Shown here piece after piece: positions 1-5,334 of a stretch of DNA of 5,537 bases. Position numbers and translations under genes: made by a program. Below the pieces are notes generated by a model. That model did no database searches. It was not told the origin of the DNA and worked only from the letters and a program-made list of their open reading frames with translations. Position 1 is the stretch's first letter. The number at the start of each line of letters is the position of its first letter. This DNA comes from Thermococcus paralvinellae (GTDB lineage Archaea; Methanobacteriota_B; Thermococci; Thermococcales; Thermococcaceae). The stretch covers positions 1 through 5,537 of the forward strand of contig DQUR01000056.1 of the NCBI GenBank assembly GCA_015662175.1, written 5' to 3'.

Positions 1-692
1 CTTTTCTATGTGCCCAGCACTGAATTATTAACCCAACCGGGAGAGAAGCTGGATGTCTGTGAGCATAACTCTATCTTAACATCCAGAGCCGTTGTCCTGC
101 CGCCCATGCCCATCGGGCCTATTCCCAAGGCGTTAACCTCTTTCAGAATTTCCCTTTCAAGTTGTGCGATTTTTTCGTTTTCATGTCCCACCCCAAGAGG
201 CCTTAAAAGCGATTTCTTGGCAAGCTTTAAAGCTAAGTCAGCACTTCCTCCAAGTCCAATGCCCAAAATTATTGGTGGGCAGGGCTTTTCCCCTATTAAT
301 CCGTTCCACAATGAAGCGCTTAATCCCTTCAAACCCCTCCCCCGGATTCAGCATTGCTAAATTTGTTTGTGAGGGCGTCAACAGCATTGGGTCTTAGGGG
401 AATTTCCTGTGTCGCTCTTTTTGTTGATTCAACCAGAATTTCTCCCTGATTTTCCCAAGATGGGGGTTATCAACACCGGCCTCGATGAAAAAGGTTATCG
501 TTCCAGTATCTTGACAAATTGGGATTTTTTCAGATCTGCCAATCTCAATTGCTTTGAGAATGCTCTCGAGATTAAATTTCGCAATTTTGCTTTTTTCTCT
601 TTCATTTTTATTGCACTGGTAACATCTTCGGGGAGGTTTGTTACAGCCAATCGAATCGCCTCAACAACAGCTTTAATTAGCTTTTCGTCCAA
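1..692 (-). pseudogene. Decayed class I fumarate hydratase alpha subunit (TtdA/FumA N-terminal type), continuing past the left edge
   Basis: An intact protein of this family would be the Fe-S-containing half of a two-subunit hydratase that interconverts fumarate and malate. Family-like segments appear in order but in changing frames: LIKAVVEAIRLAVTNLPEDV (from a TTG start at 692), then KIAKFNLESIL...IPICQDTGTITFF, then EILVEST...PLRPNAVDALTNK, then LAMLNPGEGFEGIKRFIVER, then KPCPPIILGIGLGG...GIGPMGMGGRTTALDVKIE, then YAHRHPASLPVG...QCWAHRK to the window edge. Breaks lie near 603-608 (about 7 bases lost), 439-447, 358-364 (about 35-40 codons lost, including the SENCSA cysteine segment), 288-294 (about 2 bases lost) and 67/68 (one extra base). 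Two of three expected cluster cysteines remain (CQDTG, KPCPP). A GGGTG site at 700-704 still precedes the TTG. It lies 20 bases downstream of the M20 gene on the same strand. The alignment is from memory; the lesion sizes are estimates, but the repeated frame changes are directly visible. Confidence 0.9.
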
Positions 693-712
693 TGTTCAAC
701 ACCCATAACGTT

Positions 713-1822
713 TTAAGTCCAAACCAACGCCTTCAAGAATTCCACGTATATCCCTTTAACCCTCTTTACTGAGCTTATGCTAACCCACTCGTCAGCAGAA
801 TGCCAGTTACCTCCGATTGGACCAAAAACCAGTGTGGGCTTTCCAAGATAGGTGCCAAAGTAGTTGAAATCTCCAACACTTTTTCCGTGGGTTATTTCCA
901 CTTCCCTACCCGTCCTCCGTTTGAACACCCGTTTAAACATCTTCACGACCTTGAGATTCTCCCTGACACGGTAGGGAAGCATTTCCGGAGTAGGTCTCTT
1001 GAATTTTTCAATTTTTAGCTGGGCTTTTATGTCAAGCTTCTGAACAAGCTTTTCAATGGCCCTTTTCACAAATTCCCAGTCCTCTCCGATTACGGTATGT
1101 TTATCAACTATTGCCTTTGCATACTCGGGAACGCTTAGCCCATCTGCTTTTCCGTAAATTTCAAGCGTGCAGAAGCTCCCTGCTCCAAGTTTTCGGTGTT
1201 TCTTTTTCCTTATTTTTCCCAAATTTGCTAAGAGCTTTGAAAGCTCCTCTATCGCGTTGATACCCTGTTCGGGTCTCGCAGCATGAGCCTTCCTGCCAAA
1301 TGCCTCAATTTGAATAACAAATCTTCCCCTTGCCCCAAGCATGAGTTTCTCGTTTGTAGGCTCTCCCACTAAAACGACATCTGCTTTGTCCAGCTTTTTA
1401 CTTCTTATTAGCTCCCAGGCGCCCCGGGAATAACCTTCTTCATCAACAACGGCCGTGAATATCACATTTGGCCTCTCACGTCGTGAAAGCTTTGCAATCC
1501 CAACAAAAGCGCTCATTAATGCCGCCAAACCCCCCTTCATATCGGCACTTCCAAGGCCATAAAATCTATCCCCCTCAACTTGACCCCATGGATTTTTTGT
1601 CCATCCATTGCCCAATCCTACAGTATCCATATGGCCGTTAAGCACGACTGTATCCTTTACACCTTTTAAATACGCGATAACATTATTTCCAAAACCCTCA
1701 ACCTCCTGAATTTCAACTTTGGCATAGGATTCAAGAAATGAGGCTATGAATTCAGAAATCTTTTTCTCTTTACCAAAATGTGACGGGATAGAAACAAGCT
1801 CCTTTAACAGCTCAACTTCCAC
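713..1822 (-). CDS. M20 family metallo-hydrolase (ArgE/DapE/CPG2-like deacylase or peptidase)
   Basis: This is a 369-residue cytoplasmic two-metal (usually Zn) amidohydrolase. M20 enzymes remove N-acyl groups from amino acids or cleave small peptides; the substrate here cannot be read from sequence. Visible motifs, numbered from the GTG at 1822: NGHMDTV (metal His64, Asp66), GSADMKGG (bridging Asp94), VDEEG (catalytic Glu128, metal Glu129), GEPTN (metal Glu154), a lid/dimerisation segment around His180 (AHAARPEQGINAIEEL), SVGDFNYF (Asp318) and GPIGGNWHSADEW (last metal ligand His341). The set is complete, so the enzyme should be active. The open frame extends upstream to 1969, but those first codons run through the tRNA gene, so I chose the GTG preceded by GGTGGTG. 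LysW-hydrolase (LysK), acetylornithine deacetylase or carboxypeptidase are all possible. No other lysine or arginine synthesis gene is in view. Confidence 0.9.
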   Translation of the reverse strand: MEVELLKELVSIPSHFGKEKKISEFIASFLESYAKVEIQEVEGFGNNVIAYLKGVKDTVVLNGHMDTVGLGNGWTKNPWGQVEGDRFYGLGSADMKGGLAALMSAFVGIAKLSRRERPNVIFTAVVDEEGYSRGAWELIRSKKLDKADVVLVGEPTNEKLMLGARGRFVIQIEAFGRKAHAARPEQGINAIEELSKLLANLGKIRKKKHRKLGAGSFCTLEIYGKADGLSVPEYAKAIVDKHTVIGEDWEFVKRAIEKLVQKLDIKAQLKIEKFKRPTPEMLPYRVRENLKVVKMFKRVFKRRTGREVEITHGKSVGDFNYFGTYLGKPTLVFGPIGGNWHSADEWVSISSVKRVKGIYVEFLKALVWT

Positions 1823-1825
1823 AAA

Positions 1826-1832
1826 CACCACC
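1826..1832 (-). promoter_or_regulatory. Ribosome binding site deciding the M20 hydrolase start
   Basis: GGTGGTG lies 3 bases before the GTG at 1822; its first GGTG is 6 bases from that start. It matches the archaeal anti-Shine-Dalgarno pairing region (GGTGAT). It supports the short start, in which the protein begins V(M)EVELLKELVSIPS, over the extended frame that reads through the tRNA. Confidence 0.6.
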
Positions 1833-1837
1833 GCGCC

Positions 1838-1851
1838 AAGTTTATTAACTT
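1838..1851 (-). promoter_or_regulatory. AT-rich inverted repeat, possible TATA element or operator before the M20 gene
   Basis: AAGTT-AATA-AACTT is a perfect inverted repeat with 5-base arms and a 4-base centre, placed 15 bases before the GTG start. As a TATA box it would put transcription start almost at the start codon, which fits poorly with the good ribosome site. It may be chance, or a regulator site. Read-through from the tRNA promoter is an equally good way to express the M20 gene. Confidence 0.25.
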
Positions 1852-1888
1852 TTGTGCCATCACCATTCGGATTGGAAAATGAGTGAAC

Positions 1889-1965
1889 TGGTGGACCGGG
1901 CGGGATTTGAACCCGCGGCCTCTGCCTTGCGAGGGCAGCGCTCTCCCAGGCTGAGCTACCGGCCC
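1889..1965 (-). tRNA. tRNA-Ala, anticodon CGC, CCA encoded
   Basis: The 77-base gene folds into a full cloverleaf. The acceptor stem is GGGCCGG against CCGGTCC, followed by discriminator A and an encoded CCA. The D stem is GCTC/GAGC with a 9-base loop. The anticodon stem is CTGCC/GGCAG with loop CTCGCAA, giving anticodon CGC, which reads GCG alanine codons. The variable loop has 5 bases and the T arm is GCGGG-TTCAAAT-CCCGC. The third acceptor pair is G3:U70, the main identity element for alanyl-tRNA synthetase, which independently confirms the amino acid. There is no intron at the anticodon. A TATA box lies upstream at 1994-2002, and the M20 gene begins 66 bases downstream on the same strand with only a weak four-T run between. 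Confidence 0.97.
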
Positions 1966-1993
1966 ACACCCATTGATGAAAATCAAAGCTGGC

Positions 1994-2008
1994 TATTTAA
2001 AGATTTCG
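1994..2008 (-). promoter_or_regulatory. Archaeal BRE/TATA promoter of tRNA-Ala
   Basis: On the minus strand CGAAAT (BRE-like, 2003-2008) is followed by CTTTAAATA (TATA box, 1994-2002). The usual 25-base distance from the TATA centre puts the RNA start near 1973, about 8 bases before the mature tRNA 5' end. That geometry is normal for an archaeal tRNA gene. Confidence 0.7.
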
Positions 2009-2017
2009 CCCCGAGTT

Positions 2018-2037
2018 AAAAAGGAAATTGATAAAAA
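2018..2037 (-). terminator. Oligo-T terminator of the panE-DUF47-serA unit
   Basis: Just after the serA stop codon the minus strand carries two runs of five T (2033-2037 and 2018-2022), with T-rich sequence between and no hairpin. Archaeal RNA polymerase terminates on such oligo-T tracts. It separates the three-gene unit from the tRNA promoter that follows. Confidence 0.55.
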
Positions 2038-2039
2038 TA

Positions 2040-2963
2040 TCACGCTTCTTTCTGCTTAAGAACCTCTATGACCTTTTCTACAACCTGAACACCGGCTCTT
2101 TCTTGAGCCTCCAAGGTGCTTGCACCAATGTGTGGTGTTAAGACAACGTTATCAAGCTTTGTTAGTGGATGGTCCTTTGGAAGCGGCTCCTCCTCGAAGA
2201 CATCCAATCCGGCTCCATAAATCCAGCCCTCCTTGAGTGCCTTGACTAATGCTTCCGTGTCAACTATTGGACCTCTCGCCGGGTTGATTAGGATAGCATT
2301 CTTTTTCATTAGCTTTAGCTTTTCCTCGTCGATCAGGTGGTACGTGCTGTCCAAAAGTGGGACGTGAATTGTTACAACATCACTCTCTCTCAAAAGCTCC
2401 TCGAGCTCGACGAACTTTCCGCCAACCTCTTTTGCCCTCTCCTCGTTTTTGATGACGTCATAAAGGAGAACCCTCATCCCAAAGCATCTTGCTATTTTTG
2501 CAACGTTGTAACCGATTCTCCCAAATCCTATAATTCCAATCGTCTTCCCTTCAAGTTCAATCCCCATGCACTGCTTCTTTGCCCAGATCCCTTCCCTCAT
2601 CTTTCTGTCGGCAAAGGCAACTTTTCTTGCAACTGCTAGGATTAAAGCCCAGGTTAGTTCTGCAACACTTCTGCTTGATGCCGCAGGGGAATTTACAACC
2701 TCAATTCCCCTTTCCTTTGCAGCGTTAAGGTCAATGTTGTCCAAGCCAACTCCTGCCCTCCCAATCACTTTGAGTCTTTTTGCCGCTTCAATCACTTTTC
2801 TCGTAACTTTTGGCTTACTTCTAACAATTATGGCATCGACATCCTTTGCTAGCTCAATGAGTTTTTCCTCATCCGGATATTCCTCATAAATAACATCAAA
2901 CCCTTCCCTTTTCAAAAGCTCAATGGCCTTTGGATGCAACGGAGCAGCAACCAAAACCTTCAT
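2040..2963 (-). CDS. serA: D-3-phosphoglycerate dehydrogenase, short form without regulatory domain
   Basis: The enzyme oxidises 3-phosphoglycerate to 3-phosphohydroxypyruvate with NAD, the first step of phosphorylated serine synthesis in the cytoplasm. The 307 residues contain a substrate-binding part in two pieces (about 1-98 and 285-307) around a Rossmann domain. Visible features are GRAGVGLDNID (69-79), the nucleotide-binding GFGRIG (146-151), Asp169 after the second strand (NAD rather than NADP preference), catalytic Arg230 in NPARG, Glu259 in DVFEEEP and His278 in TPHIGAST. It lacks the C-terminal ACT/ASB domains that give serine feedback in longer forms. The length matches what I recall for Pyrococcus horikoshii PGDH. 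The start is fixed by GGAGG at 2971-2975, 7 bases before the ATG. The gene begins one base after the DUF47 stop, so the two are very likely co-transcribed and translationally coupled. Another 2-hydroxyacid dehydrogenase activity (glyoxylate or hydroxypyruvate reductase) is a less likely reading. Confidence 0.92.
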   Translation of the reverse strand: MKVLVAAPLHPKAIELLKREGFDVIYEEYPDEEKLIELAKDVDAIIVRSKPKVTRKVIEAAKRLKVIGRAGVGLDNIDLNAAKERGIEVVNSPAASSRSVAELTWALILAVARKVAFADRKMREGIWAKKQCMGIELEGKTIGIIGFGRIGYNVAKIARCFGMRVLLYDVIKNEERAKEVGGKFVELEELLRESDVVTIHVPLLDSTYHLIDEEKLKLMKKNAILINPARGPIVDTEALVKALKEGWIYGAGLDVFEEEPLPKDHPLTKLDNVVLTPHIGASTLEAQERAGVQVVEKVIEVLKQKEA

Positions 2964-2964
2964 C

Positions 2965-3612
2965 TCAACCCCTCCTCTTTATTGCCATCAGCATAACCTG
3001 GTCTGAGGCATCCTCAGCCCTATCCCCTATGTCCCCAATTTTAGTTATGACCTGATTCCAAATTAGCTTTGCGTAGGTTGTTACCCTTTCACTTTCAAAT
3101 ATCTTTTTGAGAAGATTATACTCAAGCTTGTCTGCTTTTTCTTCTTGCTCTTCTGTTCTCTCTGCATACTCAAGGGCTTCATTAACATCCTCATTCAATA
3201 ATTCCACAGCTCTCTTCACGTATTCATACGTTTTGAGGGATTCATCAACAAGTTGCATTATCTCCTCTTTGAGTTCTTTTGGAACCTTCGGCTTTGCCAA
3301 AATAAGCACATGGGCTGCGCTTTCAGCGGCATCAGCGATATTGTCTATGAGTTCTGAAAGCCTGACGTAATCCCCCCTGTTTGCGGGTAAAAATGCACCT
3401 TGGTAAAGCATTGTTTCGATTTCCCTTCTGAAGTGATCTGCTTCTCTTTCATATTGCTCAACTTCTCTCATCAACTTCTCTGCTTTCTCAAAATCTCCAT
3501 CAAGGTAAACTTCTATCATTTCCTTGAATTTTTCCAATGTGAGCCTTACCATCTCTAAGTGTTTGTTTATTGTCTCAAATACATTGCTTTCTTTCCCTCC
3601 GAATATTGGCAT
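2965..3612 (-). CDS. PhoU-like DUF47 family protein (TIGR00153 type)
   Basis: This 215-residue, almost all-helical, highly charged cytoplasmic protein has no signal or membrane segment. DUF47 proteins resemble PhoU, binding metal clusters on two three-helix bundles, and are often linked to phosphate transport; the biochemical role is unsettled. Two homologous halves are visible: VEQYEREAD with ELIDNIADAAE in the first, and TEEQEEKAD with IGDIGDRAEDASD in the second, with E/D-xxx-D spacing as in PhoU metal sites. Possible starts are GTG 3624, ATG 3618 and ATG 3612; I chose ATG 3612 (MPIFGGKESNVFE) because it leaves a GTGGGGATGGGG leader usable as ribosome site. It lies 32 bases after panE and 1 base before serA. 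No phosphate transporter or pho gene is in the window, so its partner here is unknown. Confidence 0.85.
   Translation of the reverse strand: MPIFGGKESNVFETINKHLEMVRLTLEKFKEMIEVYLDGDFEKAEKLMREVEQYEREADHFRREIETMLYQGAFLPANRGDYVRLSELIDNIADAAESAAHVLILAKPKVPKELKEEIMQLVDESLKTYEYVKRAVELLNEDVNEALEYAERTEEQEEKADKLEYNLLKKIFESERVTTYAKLIWNQVITKIGDIGDRAEDASDQVMLMAIKRRG
2971..2975 (-). promoter_or_regulatory. Ribosome binding site of serA inside the DUF47 3' end
   Basis: GGAGG sits 7 bases before the serA ATG and is read as codons of the DUF47 C-terminus (KRRG). This is a near-ideal archaeal Shine-Dalgarno site and supports coupled translation. Confidence 0.75.
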
Positions 3613-3642
3613 CCCCATCCCCACATTAATATTCGTGGGTTG

Positions 3643-3653
3643 CTTTATTTACT
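3643..3653 (-). promoter_or_regulatory. Possible internal TATA box for DUF47-serA
   Basis: AGTAAATAAAG overlaps the last codons and stop of panE. A 25-base distance gives an RNA start near 3623, which would leave a leader of about a dozen bases before ATG 3612, a usual length in Thermococcales. There is no clear BRE, and AT-rich sequence of this kind arises by chance. Confidence 0.3.
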
Positions 3654-4550
3654 TTGCGTCAGATGTTCCTTTGCTTTTATTAAACTCCACAGCAAATTGT
3701 TCATGGGCGCTGAAAGTCCAATATTCTCGGCATATTCAACTATCTTGCCGTTTATGTAGTCAACCTCCGTTCTTTTGCCCCTCCTTAAATCCTGGAGCAT
3801 GGAATTGTAGTTGTCTTTTGTTCTCTCAAGTGTGTCTATGAGAACTTCAAGTGGGTGCTCTTCAAACTCAATCCCCCACTGTGTTGCAACTCTACAACCT
3901 TCTTTTACAATCTCCCTCAAAATTGCTCGCAAATATTCATTTTCAAGCAGGAATCCGTTTTTAACTTCAAGTAAAGCTCCAGCAGGATTAATGGCCGAAT
4001 TTACCAGTGCTTTAAGCCACTTCCAGCCCATTATGTTTTCACTCACTTGAGTCTCAATGCCGGCATCGTTAAACACTCTGGCTACTTTTTCAGCAAATTC
4101 GCTTTTTCCTCTGGGATAGACTCCGATTTTTGTTATTCCCTTGCCTGTCCACCTAACAACGCCCCACTCCTCGAGCATCGCTCCGTTTGTCGTTATTCCC
4201 CCAAGAACGTTTTTTGTATAATTCAACGCCAAGTCCTCATTGTCAAGTCCGTTCTGTATGCTTAAAATCCATGTTTTCTTTCCAATGCAGTGTTTGGCAC
4301 AGCTTAAAGCGTGAGCTGTTGAATATGATTTTGTTGCAATTATTATCAAATCAGGCTCATTCTTAGGAGCATAAGTTACAGCTTTTGGATAAACCGTAAA
4401 CCTTTCAACACCCACAACCCTGAGTCCTTTTTCATTTATTGCCCTCACATGTTCCTCTCGTCCTATGAGCGTTACCTCATTTCCAGCCCTCGTCAGTAGA
4501 GCACCGAAGAGAGAGCCAATTGAACCTGCTCCAAGTATGTAAATATCCAT
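3645..4550 (-). CDS. panE: 2-dehydropantoate 2-reductase (ketopantoate reductase)
   Basis: The enzyme reduces 2-dehydropantoate to pantoate, a step of coenzyme A synthesis; archaea then use pantoate kinase and phosphopantothenate synthetase. The 301 residues show an N-terminal Rossmann fold with GAGSIG (7-12) and the IATKS segment (71-75), then an all-helical C-terminal domain. Catalytic Lys180 lies in [10 protein letters not shown] with Asn184 and Asn188, matching E. coli Lys176/Asn180/Asn184. Ser250 in NSMLQD and Glu262 in TEVDYING match E. coli Ser244 and Glu256. Cys84 corresponds to the cysteine reported to form a disulfide with CoA in the Thermococcus kodakarensis enzyme, so feedback inhibition by CoA is likely. 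The start is set by GGTGGGG at 4553-4559. It heads a unit with the DUF47 gene and serA and is divergent from trmJ. Confidence 0.93.
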   Translation of the reverse strand: MDIYILGAGSIGSLFGALLTRAGNEVTLIGREEHVRAINEKGLRVVGVERFTVYPKAVTYAPKNEPDLIIIATKSYSTAHALSCAKHCIGKKTWILSIQNGLDNEDLALNYTKNVLGGITTNGAMLEEWGVVRWTGKGITKIGVYPRGKSEFAEKVARVFNDAGIETQVSENIMGWKWLKALVNSAINPAGALLEVKNGFLLENEYLRAILREIVKEGCRVATQWGIEFEEHPLEVLIDTLERTKDNYNSMLQDLRRGKRTEVDYINGKIVEYAENIGLSAPMNNLLWSLIKAKEHLTQSK

Positions 4551-4552
4551 AT

Positions 4553-4559
4553 CCCCACC
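4553..4559 (-). promoter_or_regulatory. Ribosome binding site of panE
   Basis: GGTGGGG ends 2 bases before the ATG at 4550; its GGTG core is 5 bases from the start codon, a normal archaeal spacing. It fixes the panE start. Confidence 0.65.
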
Positions 4560-4565
4560 ACAAGC

Positions 4566-4574
4566 ATTTTTAAT
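4566..4574 (+). promoter_or_regulatory. Probable TATA box of trmJ
   Basis: ATTTTTAAT is centred about 25 bases upstream of 4595, which puts the RNA start at or within a few bases of the trmJ ATG (4597). No GGTG or GGAGG precedes that ATG, so the message may be leaderless. The match to the archaeal TATA consensus is only fair. Confidence 0.4.
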
Positions 4575-4581
4575 CCCTCAC

Positions 4582-4589
4582 CTTAAATC
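4582..4589 (-). promoter_or_regulatory. Probable TATA box of panE
   Basis: GATTTAAG on the minus strand, preceded by a purine-rich GGGAAAG that could serve as BRE, predicts an RNA start near 4560 and a leader of about 10 bases that just contains the GGTGGGG site. It sits 15 bases from the trmJ TATA candidate on the opposite strand. Confidence 0.45.
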
Positions 4590-4596
4590 CTTTCCC

Positions 4597-5334
4597 ATGA
4601 AGGTTACGATAGTTTTGGTGGAGCCGGAGTATCAGATGAACATCGGTTTTGTTGCAAGGGCCATGAAAAACTTTGGGGTTCGAGAGCTAATACTGGTTAA
4701 TCCACCAGAACTTACCGGTGAGGCATACAAATTTGCAATGCATGCCGGGGACATCTTAGAGAATGCGAAAACAGTCAAAACTCTGGATGAGGCGCTGAAA
4801 ATGGTTGATGTGGCTGTGGGGACAAGTGGAATAAGCGGGAAAGTTTACCTTCCCGATAGGACGCCAATAAGCCCTGAAGAATTTGCAAAAAGGGCTTTTC
4901 TTTATGGCGGTAAGATTGGAGTTTTTTTCGGCAGAGAGAGCAGGGGCTTAAGCAATGCAGAGCTGGAAAAAATGGACTTCACAGTTACAATTCCAACAAG
5001 TGATGAGTACCCGATAATGAATTTAAGCCATGCAGTTGCCGTCATCCTTTACGAGATTTACAGGCAGAGGGTTAAAGCGGAAATGCCCATGGAAGAAAAT
5101 AGGCACCTAAGAAGGGCCACCAGAGGAGAGAAGGACGTTTTGGTTAAATACTGGGGTGAGCTTTTGGAAACCCTAAACTATCCAAAAGACCCGGTGAGAC
5201 GGAAATACTTCATCTTAATGTTCCGCCGTGTTATTGGTCGCTCATTTATATATGCGAGGGAGATCTATTCATTATACGGTCCTTTAAGGCTGGCAATTGA
5301 GAGGCTTAAGAGGTGTGAGGATGATAAGCATTGA
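4597..5334 (+). CDS. trmJ: tRNA (cytidine/uridine-2'-O-)-methyltransferase TrmJ, SPOUT family
   Basis: This S-adenosylmethionine-dependent enzyme methylates the ribose 2'-OH of tRNA position 32 in the anticodon loop; the characterised archaeal enzyme (Sulfolobus) is specific for cytidine. The 245 residues start with VLVEPEYQMNIGFVARAMKN (motif 1, Asn15 and Arg21), continue through GTSGISGK (75-82), FGRESRGL (111-118, motif 2) and IPTSDEYPIMNLSHAVAVIL (motif 3, the trefoil-knot SAM site, 132-151). A basic C-terminal part (about 165-240) with RRKYFILMFRRVIGRS is typical of TrmJ and absent from plain TrmL. The start fits the family N-terminus, but the bases before it hold no ribosome site. The end overlaps the next gene by 14 bases. 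Another tRNA or rRNA 2'-O-methyltransferase of the TrmH superfamily is possible but less likely. Confidence 0.9.
   Translation: MKVTIVLVEPEYQMNIGFVARAMKNFGVRELILVNPPELTGEAYKFAMHAGDILENAKTVKTLDEALKMVDVAVGTSGISGKVYLPDRTPISPEEFAKRAFLYGGKIGVFFGRESRGLSNAELEKMDFTVTIPTSDEYPIMNLSHAVAVILYEIYRQRVKAEMPMEENRHLRRATRGEKDVLVKYWGELLETLNYPKDPVRRKYFILMFRRVIGRSFIYAREIYSLYGPLRLAIERLKRCEDDKH
5310..5315 (+). promoter_or_regulatory. Ribosome binding site of the alkyltransferase gene, inside trmJ
   Basis: GAGGTG ends 5 bases before the ATG at 5321 and lies within the last trmJ codons. It supports that start and coupled translation of the two genes. Confidence 0.7.

Noticed and set aside
6..332. A separate 108-residue minus-strand protein starting MKGLSASLW
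   Set aside because: Its first 15 or so residues are out-of-frame sequence and the rest is the fumarase middle segment (KPCPPIILG...TTALDVKIE) ending in a frameshift tail. It is a piece of the pseudogene, not a gene.
495..692. A separate 65-residue minus-strand protein
   Set aside because: Only about its first 28 residues are family-like (fumarase N-terminus); after the 7-base loss the rest is read in the wrong frame to a chance stop.
10..708. Plus-strand open frames of 77-116 codons across the left part of the window (10-360, 164-397, 409-708)
   Set aside because: They lie antisense to the fumarase remnant, have no ribosome site or recognisable domain, and their openness is explained by the codon pattern of the opposite strand.
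1889..1965. The tRNA gene as a site of integrated element insertion
   Set aside because: tRNA 3' ends are common targets, but there is no integrase, no repeated tRNA fragment and no foreign-looking gene in the window.
2337..4265. Plus-strand open frames of 66-107 codons opposite serA, DUF47 and panE
   Set aside because: All are shadows of well-supported minus-strand genes, without ribosome sites or known motifs.
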